Source: Bactericera cockerelli (taxonomy: Eukaryota > Arthropoda > Insecta > Hemiptera > Triozidae). Taken from it: a DNA stretch of 64,000 nt. Where the stretch lies: the NCBI GenBank assembly GCA_024516035.1, contig CM044956.1, forward strand, positions 5,868,611 to 5,932,610, in the 5' to 3' direction. Shown here piece after piece: positions 9,950 to 20,119 of this stretch; position 1 is the stretch's first letter; each line of letters begins with the position of its first letter. The notes beneath the pieces are model-generated. The model saw only the letters and a list, made by a program, of their open reading frames with translations, ran no database searches and was not told where the DNA came from. A program made the translations under genes and the position numbers.

Positions 9950-10460
9950 AGGGGGGTGTGTGTAAGTGACAGAGGGAGAGAGATAGAGAAAAAGAGAGAT
10001 AATGAGGGGAATATGAGGAAGGGATATAAAAAGAAAGGGATCATACAAGAATGCATTTGAAGGAGATGGAGAGAGAAAGCGAAAGAGAGAGAGAGACAGA
10101 GAGAGAGAGAGACAGGGAAATAGTGAGAGAGGCAGAGGAAGGTAGGGAGAGAGAGAGAGAAAAATCAAGTTTCTTTGGTGCATTTGGCATATCCACTAAT
10201 GCATACATAAAGATGGATAGAGAAGGAGAGACAGAAGGAGATAGAGAGAGAGGCAGGGAGAGAGAGAAGGAGAGAGACAGACCGAGGAGGGAGATAGAGA
10301 GAGAGAGGCAGGGAAAAAGAGAGAGAGGCAGAAAGAGAGAGAGAGGCAGAGAGAGAGGGAGATAGAGAGAGGCAGGGAGAGAGAGAGGCAGGGAGAGAGA
10401 GAGGTAGAGAGAAAGGGCAGGAAGAGATAGAGGGAGAGAGAAAGAGATAAAGCGGTAGAG
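9950..10460. repeat. Polypurine GA-rich tract, ~500 bp
   Basis: GAGAGA/GGCAGGGAGAGA-type sequence with a short unique break near 10166-10212 (TTTCTTTGGTGCATTTGGC). Open frames in it reflect composition. Confidence 0.9.
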
Positions 10461-10469
10461 ATGATAATT

Positions 10470-10900
10470 TTCCATACAGACCTTGCGGTGTATGTGGCGA
10501 GGAGAGGTTTTCACCAAAACGAGTGTGACATGTGTTCCTGGTACCACAGTCGTTTGTCAGGCCAAGTACTGGTAATACTATTGATAATCACTCATTTACA
10601 CTGCCCCATTTTGACCAAGTATACCTGCTCTAGACTTTCTTATCCAACGCTATCCACAAAACAAGGGAAATAATTCCCTTAGTGTAGATAGCTATGGCAA
10701 TTGTCAACATACATCGTACATAATGATAGAAATCTTATTAGGTAGGTACATGGATGGTAAGCAAATATAACTTATATCATTTTTCTTTCTAACTCAGTCA
10801 GTATTCAATTACCTTTTATTTGTTACCATATACCTACCTACCAGTCACTTATTTTTTTACTGTATTAATTATTATTGTATGTACTTTGGTTCATTTTTAT
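10470..10900. other. Unassigned sequence
   Basis: Mixed-composition sequence becoming AT-rich after 10680. No recognisable coding region, RNA gene or known repeat was seen. Confidence 0.4.
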
Positions 10901-10906
10901 ATATTA

Positions 10907-11174
10907 TTAATGTGAAATATAACATTGCCTATTATTACAAATATCTTCTTCGAAATTTTGGCTTTCTATTAGCTGAATGGTATAGAAAGTATAGGTATTT
11001 TTTTCAGACATTTTTTTAAAGCTTTTACAATTATTAATTATTAATGTGAAAAATAACATTGCCTATTATTACAAATTACAAATATCTTCTTCGAAATTTT
11101 GGCTTTCTATTAGCTGAAATGGTATAGACGTATAGAAAGGTATTTTTTCAGACATTTTTTTAAAGCTTTTACAA
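10907..11174. repeat. 134-bp tandem duplication
   Basis: The block TTAATGTGAA...ATAACATTGCCTATTATTAC...CTTCGAAATTTTGGCTTTCT...AAGCTTTTACAA occurs at 10907-11034 and again at 11041-11174 with small indels (an added AAATTAC and TAGACG). Confidence 0.9.
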
Positions 11175-11525
11175 AGTCGTCATATTTGTGTGTATCACAT
11201 TTATAGTGTAACGATCACAGCAATTCCTCAAACTCACAGTGCTATTTTTTACCGTATTTGAGACTATCTATCTACTATTCGGGAATAAAATATTATAATA
11301 CCTATGTATCATGTCCTCTCTTTCTACATAAATGTTTTTTGGGTGCAAACTTATTCAGTAGGTACGGCACCATTGCAACCCAAATACAAAACAATACATG
11401 GCCACAGCTGGTGGTACCAATTGCAAACGTTTGGACCTCTATGGTGAAAATAAAAATACAAATTTGAACCAAAATTTGGAGGTACAAACCATGGTAAGTT
11501 GAGTAAACCAGTTAAAGCCAAATTC

Positions 11526-11667
11526 ATCATATTTGTGTTAATCACTTATGTATGTGATATCACGACTACTCAAAATCGCTTTACCGGGACTTGAACCACA
11601 GATTGAACCACAGACCTCCACGTTACAAGTCCGCCGCCTTATTGATCAAGCTACTGAGGTCGGTACA
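11526..11667 (-). mobile_element. SINE-A copy, nearly complete
   Basis: On the minus strand it reads GACCTCAGTAGCTTGATCAA, TAAGGCGGCGGACTTGTAAC, GTGGAGGTCTGTGG, then AAAGCGATTTTGAGTAGTCG and a GTGATTAACACAAATATGAT tail. A duplicated GGTTCAATCTGTGGTTCAAG block lies in the B-box region. Confidence 0.8.
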
Positions 11668-11940
11668 TCAGTTCTTAAGTTCACCAACGAACGACTAAAG
11701 AGACTCTAGCGAGGTTAAAGTGTTACACTTTTGATTGGTCACCAAATAAATTTTATTCCTAGCTCAACCTAGGTTGGATGAGCTTCATGTGGGTATGTGG
11801 TGTGTAAATTGAGGTTAAATGGAGGTTAAATCTTCGTCTCGAATAACGACTAAAAAGATGTTGAGCGAAACAAAAACTGGAAAAAATTAAGAGAATTAAT
11901 AAAAAAGAAAAAAAGTAAATAACAAATAATATCACCTGCA

Positions 11941-11965
11941 CGACTATTAAGTCCCATTATTCCAG

Positions 11966-12006
<41 letters not shown>

Positions 12007-12275
12007 ACAATCATCAACAACAAAAAAAATGTAACAATAAATTTAAAAAAATAAACTTAGAAATATGTACAAAAAGAAATATTAATTTTTATTACAATTG
12101 TTTTGTAATCCGGGGCGAATGTAATGCCTTATGCATTCTCTGCCACTTAACCCCGTATATCACTTATAACCCGTATAAGCAGTAAGCCCAAGACGTATTA
12201 TTATGCAGTCAAAATCCCAAATGGAGGATTACTTGTTATGTCTCGGACGGGTTTCAATACTGAGCTTCCGTGCCA
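11941..12275 (-). mobile_element. SINE-E copy interrupted by a retroposon
   Basis: 11941-11967 (TAAGTCCCATTATTCCAGCA) and 12181 onward (AGTAAGCCCAAGACGTATTA, then CAAATGGAGGATTACTTGT, ATGTCTCGG) are contiguous in other SINE-E copies such as 18586-18705. Here they are split by a ~210-bp insertion. The tRNA-like head is largely lost. Confidence 0.7.
11968..12180 (-). mobile_element. Retroposon with poly(A) tail inserted in SINE-E
   Basis: A T run at about 11969-12001 is the minus-strand poly(A) tail. The body ends with a stem AATGC / GCATT (12123-12137), CTCTGCCACTTAACCCC and GTATAAGC. The insertion splits a SINE-E, and a short AGCA/AGCAG sequence borders both sides as a possible duplication. 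Confidence 0.65.
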
Positions 12276-12379
12276 TTAACGCTGGCTAAAAAATAATAAT
12301 GTTAACTACGAATAAAGTTGGGTGGAAGAGATTGCCATGGCAATAGACCCGCCTTTTAGTTATACATAATATGTGTATA

Positions 12380-13243
12380 CAGGGTGGGGCAAAAGTCTGG
12401 AAACCCCTGAATAACTTTCGAATGGCTTCTTCGTTAAAATTAAAATTTTGTAAGGTAAACCAGGCTAATAAGACCTTCTTTTAGAGTGGGGTCGATTTTT
12501 GTTACCGGTCCCCATGTCGGGGCTAGGGGGCCAACGTCATTTTTTTTAAATACGAACCCCCACTTTGCGATACATTTTTGGAAAGGTCTTTAAATAAGAA
12601 ATACATTGGTGCAAATTTTATTTTTTTAATATTAACTGTTTGCAAATGGCGTCCAACTTTGTGTATGCAGTAAAGTCTGGAAACCCCTGAATATCTTTTG
12701 AAAGGGCTTTCTCAGTAAATTTAAAATTGTGCACGGTAAGTCGGGGTAATTAGACCTTTCCAAAAATGTATCGCAAGGTGGGGTTTTGTATTTAAAAAAA
12801 TGAAGTTGGCTTCCCTGGCCCCGACATGGGGGCCGGTAAAAATAAATCGGTCCCATTCTAATATAAGGTCTAATTACCAAGAATTACCGTACACAATTTT
12901 CAATTTACTGAGAAAGCCATTTCGAAAGATATTCAGGGGTTTCCAGACTTTACTGCATACAGAGAGTTCGACGCCATTTGCAAACAGTTAATATTAAAAA
13001 AATAAAATTTGCACCAATGTATTTTTTATTAAAAAAGCTTTTCAAAAATGTATCGCAAGGTGGGGGTTCGTATTTGAAAAAATGAAGTTGGCCCCCCTGG
13101 CCCCAACATGGGGGCCGGTAACAAAAATCGACCCGACTCTAAAAGAAGGTCTTATTAGCCCGGTTTACCGTACAAATTTTTAATTTTACCGAAGAAGCCA
13201 TTCGAAAGTTATTCAGGGGTTTCCAGACTTTTGCCCCACCCTG
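12380..13243. mobile_element. Palindromic TA-targeting foldback element with nested relative
   Basis: The ends CAGGGTGGGGCAAAAGTCTG and its reverse complement at 13224-13243 are each flanked by TA. The two outer arms (12380-12663 and 12960-13243) pair along nearly their whole length. In the centre, at a TA, sits a second 292-bp unit (12666-12957) with related ends. There is no transposase, and the reading frames here are mirror images of each other. TA duplication suggests a Tc1/mariner-type mobiliser, by inference. Confidence 0.85.
12666..12957. mobile_element. Inner foldback unit inserted at the palindrome centre
   Basis: It starts TGCAGTAAAGTCTGGAAACC and ends with the reverse complement (CCAGACTTTACTGCA), flanked by TA on both sides. 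The stem is about 95 bp and the loop about 106 bp. The loop (ATGTATCGCAAGGTGGGG, CCCTGGCCCCGACATGG) is homologous to the outer arms. Confidence 0.8.
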
Positions 13244-13378
13244 TATATTTATCTATTTATTTCCTTTTCATTGCTCCCATTGTTTTCCATTACTTTGTAG
13301 TCAATACACAATTACTTGTAGTGTACATATTAAGTATATATTACCTAATAAGCAATATAATAATAATAAGAACGTCAA

Positions 13379-13445
13379 AGGTTTTACCATCCATGCTAAA
13401 TGTTGCTTAACTTGAGTGACCCTTCAGAACTGGTGCATTCAAAGA
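13379..13445 (-). mobile_element. 5S-SINE remnant
   Basis: A GGTTTTACCATCCATGCT fragment is joined directly to GTTGCTTAACTTGAGTGACC and AGAACTGGTGCATTCAA. These are the 3' body edge and the 5S-like head of the family with the middle deleted. Confidence 0.6.
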
Positions 13446-13584
13446 GCTAATCCTGCCGGTATCTTTTAAGTACCCTCAAAGCTATTACCTCAGAATGCGG
13501 TGTGGATTTTGGATACAGTTTCAAGTTTCGAATATTGAAAGTTACTGAGATGAAAATTGGAGGGTTGTAAAAGTATAAAGTTGG

Positions 13585-13720
13585 GAGGAAGGGAGGGGAA
13601 GAGGGGGAGAGAGAGAGAGAGAGAGAGAGACTGAGATAGAGAGAGATACTGAGATAGAGAGAGATACTGAGATAGAGAGAGAGAACTGAGAGAGAGAGAG
13701 AGATAGAGAGAAAGAAGAGA
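13585..13720. repeat. GA/GATA-rich simple repeat
   Basis: GAGAGAGAGACTGAGATAGA-type runs, continuing as purine-rich sequence to about 13920. Confidence 0.85.
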
Positions 13721-14502
13721 TTAGGGTAGAGACAGTGAAAAATGAGAGAGAATAGATGCACATGGAGGAAGGGCTGAGAATGAAAGATACCGATCTAGGG
13801 AATAAAATAGTGAAAAGGAAGGCATTAGAGACGGTGGAGAGAGAAAGACAAAAGTAGCTAGGAAGATACTAGAAAGAGAATAGAAGAGGAGAGCGAGAGA
13901 GAGAAAAGTATAAAGAGCACGCGCGGTATGGCAGCATAAAGTCCTGCTAGAATTTTAAAATTTTAAGCATCAAAATTTCAAGTCAAAATTCTAGGAAGAC
14001 ATGACATCCAAAGCAGGCGTTTCAAGGACAAGCTCAATAAGGAGATGAGTGGAAAAAAACTGATTTTTTAAAAATAAAAGGCAAAAATGTTTGCGAAATA
14101 ATATAATAAAAAATAAAATATAAGAAAGAGAATAGAAGAGAGAGAGAAAGAGAAGTACCCAGGAAAATATAATAATAATATAAAGCCCATCGGTAGACTG
14201 GTGTATATTGACGGGTTTAGCCCTATTTACATTTTCAAATAAAATAACAAATAAAATAGATACCCAAGTGCAAATTTGAAAAAATACTGTTATATATAAA
14301 ATACAATGAAATACTTCGTACAATGTACTAAAGTACAATGAAATACTAAGAATACAATTACATAAAAAATACCATGAAACAGGAAGTCAGATGATAGAGC
14401 GAATTGATCTATTTCGCCTTGACCAAGCCCTTGAGTCATTGGCAGCCCGTCGCGCGTCGGTCACTGTTTTGTCAATTCTAGTCACTTGCTTTTTGGGATG
14501 GC

Positions 14503-14760
14503 GGGGTTCAACGTCGCTTTCACTTACATGGTCATATCACGACGGGGGTTTTACCCTCCATTCAATGGAAACTCACAAACTAGCTACTCAAATTAAACTC
14601 ACTCACCCTGAGGTGGGGCCGGGAATAGCCAGCATCACGAGGGTTCGAATTGGAGTGTCTCCCATCCAAGTCCTAGCATTTTGCTTATCAATTTTGGGGT
14701 TGCTTAACTTCAGTGACTGAATGAGAACTGGTGTATTTCACGTGCCATCGACGACGCTGG
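14503..14760 (-). mobile_element. 5S-SINE copy, nearly full length
   Basis: On the minus strand it runs CGATGGCACGTG, AAATACACCAGTTCTCATTC, AGTCACTGAAGTTAAGCAAC, a rearranged middle, ACTTGGATGGGAGACACTCC, then the body GATGCTGGCTATTCCCGGCC, CCTCAGGGTGAGTGAG, TTCCATTGAATGGAGGGTAA, AACCCCCGTCGTGATATGAC and CGACGTTGAACC. The first ~90 bases align to eukaryotic 5S rRNA, including the C-box-like ACTTGGATGGGAGAC, which would serve as an internal pol III promoter. Confidence 0.8.
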
Positions 14761-14999
14761 CTAACTTATTATTATTAAAATACTCCGCAAATAATGAGTG
14801 GGAGAGAAAAAAATGAGAAAAAAATGATAAAAGAAGGAAGAAGATGACGGGAATTATAGGAAGGGAGTAACAGAGATATTTAGAATATTATAAAGCTGTT
14901 CTCGGGAGCAAAATTTTAATCCCCAACAAATTCTATGAAATTCTTTGCATTATAATTATTGTGGAGTTCACAATATTGTGCAGGGTTCAGGTAATCCAG

Positions 15000-15110
15000 G
15001 TCCTTTCTCTGATCTAATCCCTTTTTGTCTCTTTTTATCTCTCTCTTTCTCGTTACTAACCCAATATCTCTCTCTGATCCCTTTTTTCTCTCTCTTTCTC
15101 TATTTCAATG
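15000..15110. repeat. CT-rich simple repeat
   Basis: TCTCTCTTTCTC runs. No gene. Confidence 0.7.
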
Positions 15111-15255
15111 GGGTGTCGCAAACTCAGACTTGATAGTCTCACAAATATGGATTGGTCGATTAAGCTTCTATAACGCTTCTACTAAGCCGATAAGGATTCG
15201 AATATTTGTTGCCCGGTGAAAAACAGTTGATGTATGTATATTTTTCATTTTTTAT

Positions 15256-15412
15256 TTGGGCTAGCTGGGGGACTATAAACGGTTAAATAGGGAGTAGACC
15301 AGCATTGACAAGGGCCCCCACAGGGCCCTTGTCAATTATTAGCCTCCTTGTAAAGACAGTGTCTGGCTACCATCGTACACGATGATGCCACCCTATGATG
15401 ATATGATTTATT
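15256..15412 (+). repeat. REP-L copy with perfect 13-bp hairpin
   Basis: CTAGCTGGGGGACTATAAAC, AGGGAGTAGACCAGCATTG, TAGCCTCCTTGTAAAGACAG, TGTCTGGCTACCATCGT, CACCCTATGATGATATGA. A diverged inverted copy lies at 17100-17300. This copy has TTGACAAGGGCCC (15305-15317) and its exact reverse complement at 15323-15335, a hairpin absent in that form from the other copy. Confidence 0.65.
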
Positions 15413-15736
15413 TTTTAATGAACAATAATTTAAAAAGAGGTCTGTCTAACTCGTAGACTATAAAAAATAATATTAAAATCAAAAAATCATGAAGTTACAT
15501 TGTTACGTCAAAAAGGATAAATTCAAACCGTTTATTTTTTATGGAAGCGGTTTTTTAAAACTGAAATGAGAGTGATGACCCGCTCATACCCATATTAGTC
15601 ATACTCTTTGTTTTTCCATGTCTCCCGTCAGTCTACCCTCTATAACCACCCTTATTTCACCCCCACAACCTCCTCTTCCCCTCCTCTCTCAAATTTACTT
15701 CTCCCGAAAATCTCACTTCTTGTTCTGTATCTAAGA

Positions 15737-15852
15737 CCTCAGTAGCTTGATCGATAAGGTGGCACACTTGTAACGTGGAGGTTAGAGGTTCAAGTCCGGG
15801 TTTTAGCGTAGCTTTAGTAAAGCGAGTTTGATTATCACAAAAATGATTACTA
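15737..15852 (+). mobile_element. SINE-A copy
   Basis: GACCTCAGTAGCTTGATCGA, TAAGGTGGCACACTTGTAAC, GAGGTTCAAGTCCGGGTTTT (good B box), AGTAAAGCGAGTTTGATTAT. The tail is shortened. Confidence 0.8.
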
Positions 15853-15941
15853 CAGAATTACTAACTATGTAGTACAAATTTGTACGTTATATCCGATAGG
15901 AAGTGGCCACGGGACTTGAAAATTTGTTCACTAAAGCCGAT

Positions 15942-16031
15942 ATTGTTTCTCTCTCTCTATTTCATATCTCATTTCTCAGCTCCTTACTTTCCATCTCCTA
16001 CTCTCTCTCTCTCTCTTTGTCTCTCTCTATC

Positions 16032-16084
<53 letters not shown>

Positions 16085-16275
16085 ACTTCTCTACACTCAC
16101 ATACTCTATTTTCTCTCTGTTTCAGTATCTTTCCCTCTCACTTCTCATCTCTTTACTTCCCATCTCCTACTCTCTCTCTCTCTCTTTCATATCTCACTTC
16201 TCATCTCTTTACTTTCCATCTCCGTTTTTTTTCCACCACACTCACACCCCTTACTATCTCTATCACCCCTTTCCC
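15942..16275. repeat. CT-rich microsatellite tract
   Basis: TCTCTC runs with interspersed TCATATCTCA units. Ser/Leu-rich frames are artefacts. Confidence 0.9.
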
Positions 16276-16671
16276 CCTTTCCACACCCCTACCCCCTAAT
16301 GACGTTTCACAGAACGCCAGCAGGGTTGTTGTATACATAATGACGTTCTCATTGTTCGAATGAATGTGCATATTTTTTGTGAATTAAAATGCAACATAAT
16401 GTGCTCGGGAGAAATTCCTTTGTTTGCGAGCAACGCCGTCGAAAAGAGGGGCAGCTGTTTATATTATTATCAGCATGTCATGATGGTGAACCCTTTGCAC
16501 TTTCCTTATCTGATGGAAAGGAAATCACCCAAAACTTTCGATAGTCAGAGTTTCAGACGTACACTGTATGTGTGTGTGTGTGCGTGCATGTGATTATGTA
16601 AAATACTCATGAAAATGCGACATTTTCTTGTTTGAATATATATGAATATCGAAAAAAATAATAATTCAAAT

Positions 16672-16715
16672 ATCTCGTAGAGTGCCGCCTTTACCACTGA
16701 GCTACCGGGACAGAT
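16672..16715 (-). mobile_element. SINE-E head fragment
   Basis: The minus strand reads TGTCCCGGTAGCTCAGTGGT, AAAGGCGGCACTCTACGAG, matching the left half of the SINE-E tRNA-like head. Confidence 0.6.
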
Positions 16716-16739
16716 GACCTATATAAAAAAAAACGGAAT

Positions 16740-17095
16740 TTTTTGGCCATGATTACATCTATCCGTGAGAATCATCATAATATTACGGGCCAGAGATTAT
16801 TTTTTAATTTGCAAAAATTGAATTGCAAAAGAAATTTTGTTAAAAACATTAAAAGTCAAAGTAATTTTATTTTAATTCAAAATCTCTGGTATCGACAAGG
16901 TAAAGCTTTCTTCATGGGAACAAGAAATCAGTTCTGAAGGACCCAAAACCTTGGTCTAAGCTTCTACTCTGACAATCAGAATGTTTGGGAGATGTGTCTT
17001 GGACTACAGGAAAATAAAAAAATCATTCAGAGACAGCAAAAGTGTGAGGTGAGGCAATCAGGAGTGCTTGGGTCGAACCCGCGATCAGGTATTCC
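16740..17095. other. Unassigned sequence
   Basis: AT-rich sequence with no recognisable domain or repeat. A possible B-box-like GGTTCGACCC occurs on the minus side (GGGTCGAACCCGCGATC at 17071-17087). Confidence 0.35.
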
Positions 17096-17099
17096 TAGT

Positions 17100-17300
17100 A
17101 TCATAATCATAGGGTGGAGTCATCGTGAACGATGGTAGCCAGACAGTGGAGGGATGACTCAGCACTTCTACCACTGTCTTTACAAGGAGGCTAATACTTG
17201 ACAAGGGCCCCCAGAACCAAGCCAATGCTGGTCTACTCCCTATTTATAGTCCCCTAGCCAGACTGCTGGTCTACTGTCTGTTTATAGTCCCTCGGCCAGA
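17100..17300 (-). repeat. REP-L copy, inverted
   Basis: Reverse complement of REP-L (CATAGGGTGGAGTCATCG, GATGGTAGCCAGACAGTG, TTTACAAGGAGGCTAATA, TTGACAAGGGCCCCCAG). The CTGGTCTACTCCCTATTTAT, AGTCCCCTAGCCAGA block appears twice in tandem at its end (17229-17300). Confidence 0.65.
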
Positions 17301-17767
17301 TTTCTAGTGTTAAATAAATATTGTGGGGAAAATGTTTAAAAAAGTTACGCAGTGAGTGAGCGAAGCGACCTCACTAAGAGAGGTTTTGTTTTAACTTTGA
17401 TACTGGACGATTTAGCTTTCGTTTGTCTGTCTGTATGTATGTATGTCTGTCTATTCCGCGATAACAGACACCCTCTTTCTCCCTTAGATAAGGAATGAGG
17501 AAGAGAGCGAGAGAGAGGACTAAAAGAGTGAGAGGAAGAGGGTGGAATAATCAAATTTATGTTCGAATTACATTTGCAAGCCAGGATTAAACGTCGGACC
17601 TTGGGTTGGTCTGAATAAACATGATGTTTCATATTATTTACAAAATTTACATGACAAAAAGGGAGGAAAAGTTTGGATATTTTTTACAAATGTCGCTGTG
17701 GTTCGGAAAATATTTCCGTCATAATTAAATATCCCTTCCCTACACCTCAAAACAGACATACATAACT

Positions 17768-17866
17768 ACCCTCTCTCTCCCTCTCTCTCTCTCTCTTTCT
17801 CTCTCTCTCTTTCTCTCTCTTTTCTCTCTCTCTCTTCTCTCTCTCTTTTCTCTCTCTCTCTCACAC
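17768..17866. repeat. CT microsatellite
   Basis: CTCTCTTTCTCTC runs ending in CACACACGCAC. Confidence 0.9.
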
Positions 17867-18089
17867 ACGCACAAATTTGGAAATGTTTGAAACGCTGCAA
17901 ATGTCAATCACTCGAATACAATGTCAATTATGGTAAAGTGGTTAGGGAAGAAGTGGAAAAGGTAGTAATATTTTGAACGAGGCAAAAAATTTGACGTGGA
18001 AATTTCCCGGATATTTGAAATTTCATTACTATGGAAGTTAGGAACGCTACTGCATGATGTGTTTCTTTCATGATGACAGTAATATTGGA

Positions 18090-18375
18090 GTTGCAGTGAC
18101 GTAACGGTAGTGAGTACTGCCCGTAGTCCAGAGATCCTGAGTTCAATTCCCGGTTGGAGCAAACTTTTCACACAAAAATTCTGTCCCCTTCGAACACGTG
18201 AGGCTGGCATTTCCGGGCCTACCCAGGCTGGGAAAGGTTATTGAGTGTAGCTGGTACGATTCCAAGCGAATGGAGGGTAAATCTCTCGTCCTAATCAATA
18301 CGTTAAATCAAATAGAATCGTTGACGTTAGGAAGGGCATCTAGCCGTGAAAATGCGTCACAGCTAACATAATACT
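18090..18375 (+). mobile_element. SINE-G copy (tRNA-derived SINE)
   Basis: The head is GTTGCAGTGACGTAACGGTA, GTGAGTACTGCCCGTAGTCC, GAGTTCAATTCCCGG (B box). The body is AACACGTGAGGCTGGCATTT, CCGGGCCTACCCAGGCTGGG, AGCGAATGGAGGGTAAATCT, CTCGTCCTAATCAA, then a 3' part with GAATCGTTGACG, GAAGGGCATCTAGCCGTG. The middle of the body matches the 5S-SINE body, although the heads are unrelated. Confidence 0.8.
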
Positions 18376-18377
18376 TT

Positions 18378-18487
18378 CTTATGGTAAGTAACCACCAGGC
18401 GAGATAAAGGAATTTCTACCACCGAACCGTCAGAGCTTATTATTATGTGGTCACAAACACAAATAAATTAAGAAATCATCAGGTTAT
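18378..18487 (-). mobile_element. SINE-D 3' fragment
   Basis: AAGTAACCACCAGGCGAG, ATTTCTACCACC, GTCAGAGCTTATTATTATGT, GGTCACAAACACAAATAAAT is the reverse complement of the SINE-D 3' body. The head is absent. Confidence 0.7.
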
Positions 18488-18531
18488 ATTTTGTTTTGTT
18501 CACATGCTATTCACAAAGCTTTCCCTTTGGT

Positions 18532-18570
18532 AATCCAGAGAGAACACTTGCTGAATTACCTCTCTGGATT
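18532..18570. repeat. 11-bp inverted repeat
   Basis: AATCCAGAGAG (18532-18542) and its exact reverse complement CTCTCTGGATT (18560-18570) lie around a 17-base loop. Confidence 0.8.
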
Positions 18571-18585
18571 GCTAGAGATACTGTT

Positions 18586-18705
18586 CGATTAGGACTATCA
18601 AGTCCAATTATTCCAGCAGTAAACCCAAGACTTCTTATTTGATAAAAACCCCAAATGGGAAGATAACTTGTCGTTTCCCGGCTGCATTTCGAACCCGCAA
18701 ACTCT
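18586..18705 (-). mobile_element. SINE-E copy, partial head
   Basis: GTCCAATTATTCCAGCAGTA, AACCCAAGACTTCTTATTTG, ACCCCAAATGGGAAGATAAC, TTGTCGTTTCCCGGCTG, then CATTTCGAACCCGC (decayed B box). It lacks the left half of the head. Confidence 0.7.
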
Positions 18706-19159
18706 AGACCTTAAAACTGTCTAGAGTGAAAAATATTAATTAAAATTTGGTGTTGAAAAAGAGATGACACTTATGTTGATGAGCGTATAACCAAGGCTGC
18801 ACGAACGGAAGCCCTCTTGCAAAGAGTGTTGCTAGAATTGAGCAACACTCCTAACAAGAAATTGTTCTCTTTCATATTAAATTTCATTTCCTCAATTCCT
18901 CCATTCATATAATATTTTCGTTTCTTCTTGAGGTTTAACGTCATGTGTTGCACTGCTGAGCTACCGACCTCAGTGATAGATAGGAAGTGGCGTAGCCTGT
19001 GCTAAGGAGCTGTAGAAGTACAGCGACCCACACGAAAAATAAAAAGAGAAGATTTTCTCAAGTCCTAGCTTGTACACAATTTGAATTATAACACATTTCT
19101 AGAATAATTAATGCATAATTATTATATTGGCATGGTAAACAAACTCAAACTCTTTAGAT

Positions 19160-19452
19160 ACTGAAAAAGCGACTGAAAAAGTGACTTGGATGAGTGACCG
19201 TTCAATTTCAAATCCTCAAGATGCTGGTCATTCCCAGCCCCACTCAGGGTGAGGTTAATTTGATTAACTGCTTTGTGAGTTTTCTGCAAATATGGAGGGT
19301 AAAACCCCCGTCTTGATATTATTTGGGCAATTTGCTGAAAGGGCTGAAAGGGCAATTTGAATAAGTGCCCTTTCAGCATTTTATGGTTATCATTTGGTTG
19401 TAGCAGTGGCGTGACACCATGCAGTTGAAAGTGACGTTAAACCCAAATAAGT
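19160..19452 (+). mobile_element. 5S-SINE copy, 5'-truncated with internal insertion
   Basis: It starts at the C-box region (GACTTGGATGAGTGACCGTT) and continues GATGCTGGTCATTCCCAGCC, CACTCAGGGTGAGGTTAATT, ATGGAGGGTAAAACCCCCGT, CTTGAT. An extra ~95-bp segment (about 19320-19412, with AAAGGGCTGAAAGGGCAATT) precedes CACCATGCAGTTGAAAGTGA, CGTTAAACCC. Confidence 0.75.
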
Positions 19453-19879
19453 TTGTAAATCATGAAGGTATTATTTCTCAAGACTCAAAAGGTATGATCC
19501 GACCCGTGGTATAGAGTCTTCTATTACCTCTTTTTTTAGCTATATTTCTCTATTTTGTATGGAAGGAAACCAAAACATAGCCGCAAGCAATACCAACCTC
19601 GTGTATCTTCTTCGACCATGTTTTTCCTGAACCCAGAATGTAATTAATATCTAACTCTGCAGCAGCTTTAGTAGAGCTCCCTTTCAGGTTATTTTATATT
19701 TATCTAACTGACATCGCAATGATTGCAAAACGACACAGTAACATTGTCAAAGAATAATGTATATCATTTTCAATTATTATGATTAATAGTTAATTACTTA
19801 GAGAGTATTACAATTCATAAAATTAATTATATAATAATTATAATTGTCATTTGATTTACGCTTCAAAATAATTCAAACT

Positions 19880-20112
19880 AGATACATAGCCATCGTTCAT
19901 GGCGCGTTGAATGCACTGGTTCTCGTAGGATCACCGAGTTAAGCAGTGTCTAGCGAGGTGAAGACTTCGTGGTGCTAGCATTCGTGCCCCATCCAGGCTG
20001 TGTGAGTTTAATGTGGGTAGCAAGTTTTGTGAGTTTCCTGCGAATGGAGGGTAACATCCCCGTCGTAATATGACCATGCAGTTAAAAGTGACGTTAAAAC
20101 CAAATTTAAAAA
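19880..20112 (+). mobile_element. 5S-SINE copy with near-complete 5S-like head
   Basis: ATGGCGCGTTGAATGCACTG, GTTCTCGTAGGATCACCGAG, TTAAGCAGTGTCTAGCGAGG align with the first half of 5S rRNA (compare the conserved GGTTCTCGTCCGATCACCGA). The C-box region is altered. The body CATCCAGGCTGTGTGAG, GCGAATGGAGGGTAACATCC, CCGTCGTAATATGACCATGC, AGTTAAAAGTGACGTTAAAA ends in an A run. Confidence 0.85.
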
Positions 20113-20119
20113 AAAATCG

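Larger units (their letters stand above)
12312..13369 (+). mobile_element. REP-B retroposon interrupted by a palindromic element
   Basis: REP-B reads GTTGGGTGGAAGAGATTGCC, a GGCAAT stem partner, CCGCC, TTTAGTTA, then TTATCTATT...CCTTTTCATT and an ATAATAATAATAAT end. Here the body is split at 12379/13244 by the 12380-13243 element and then resumes. REP-B is probably the 3' end of a LINE or a SINE mobilised by one, based on its microsatellite-like ATT tail and the TSD at the 54049 copy. Confidence 0.75.

Noticed and set aside
12632..12991. Two similar ~60-80 codon proteins on opposite strands
   Set aside because: They are mirror translations of the palindromic foldback element and not a gene pair.
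19880..19985. Genuine 5S rRNA gene
   Set aside because: Only the first part aligns, the C-box region and 3' third are replaced by the SINE body, and many diverged copies exist.
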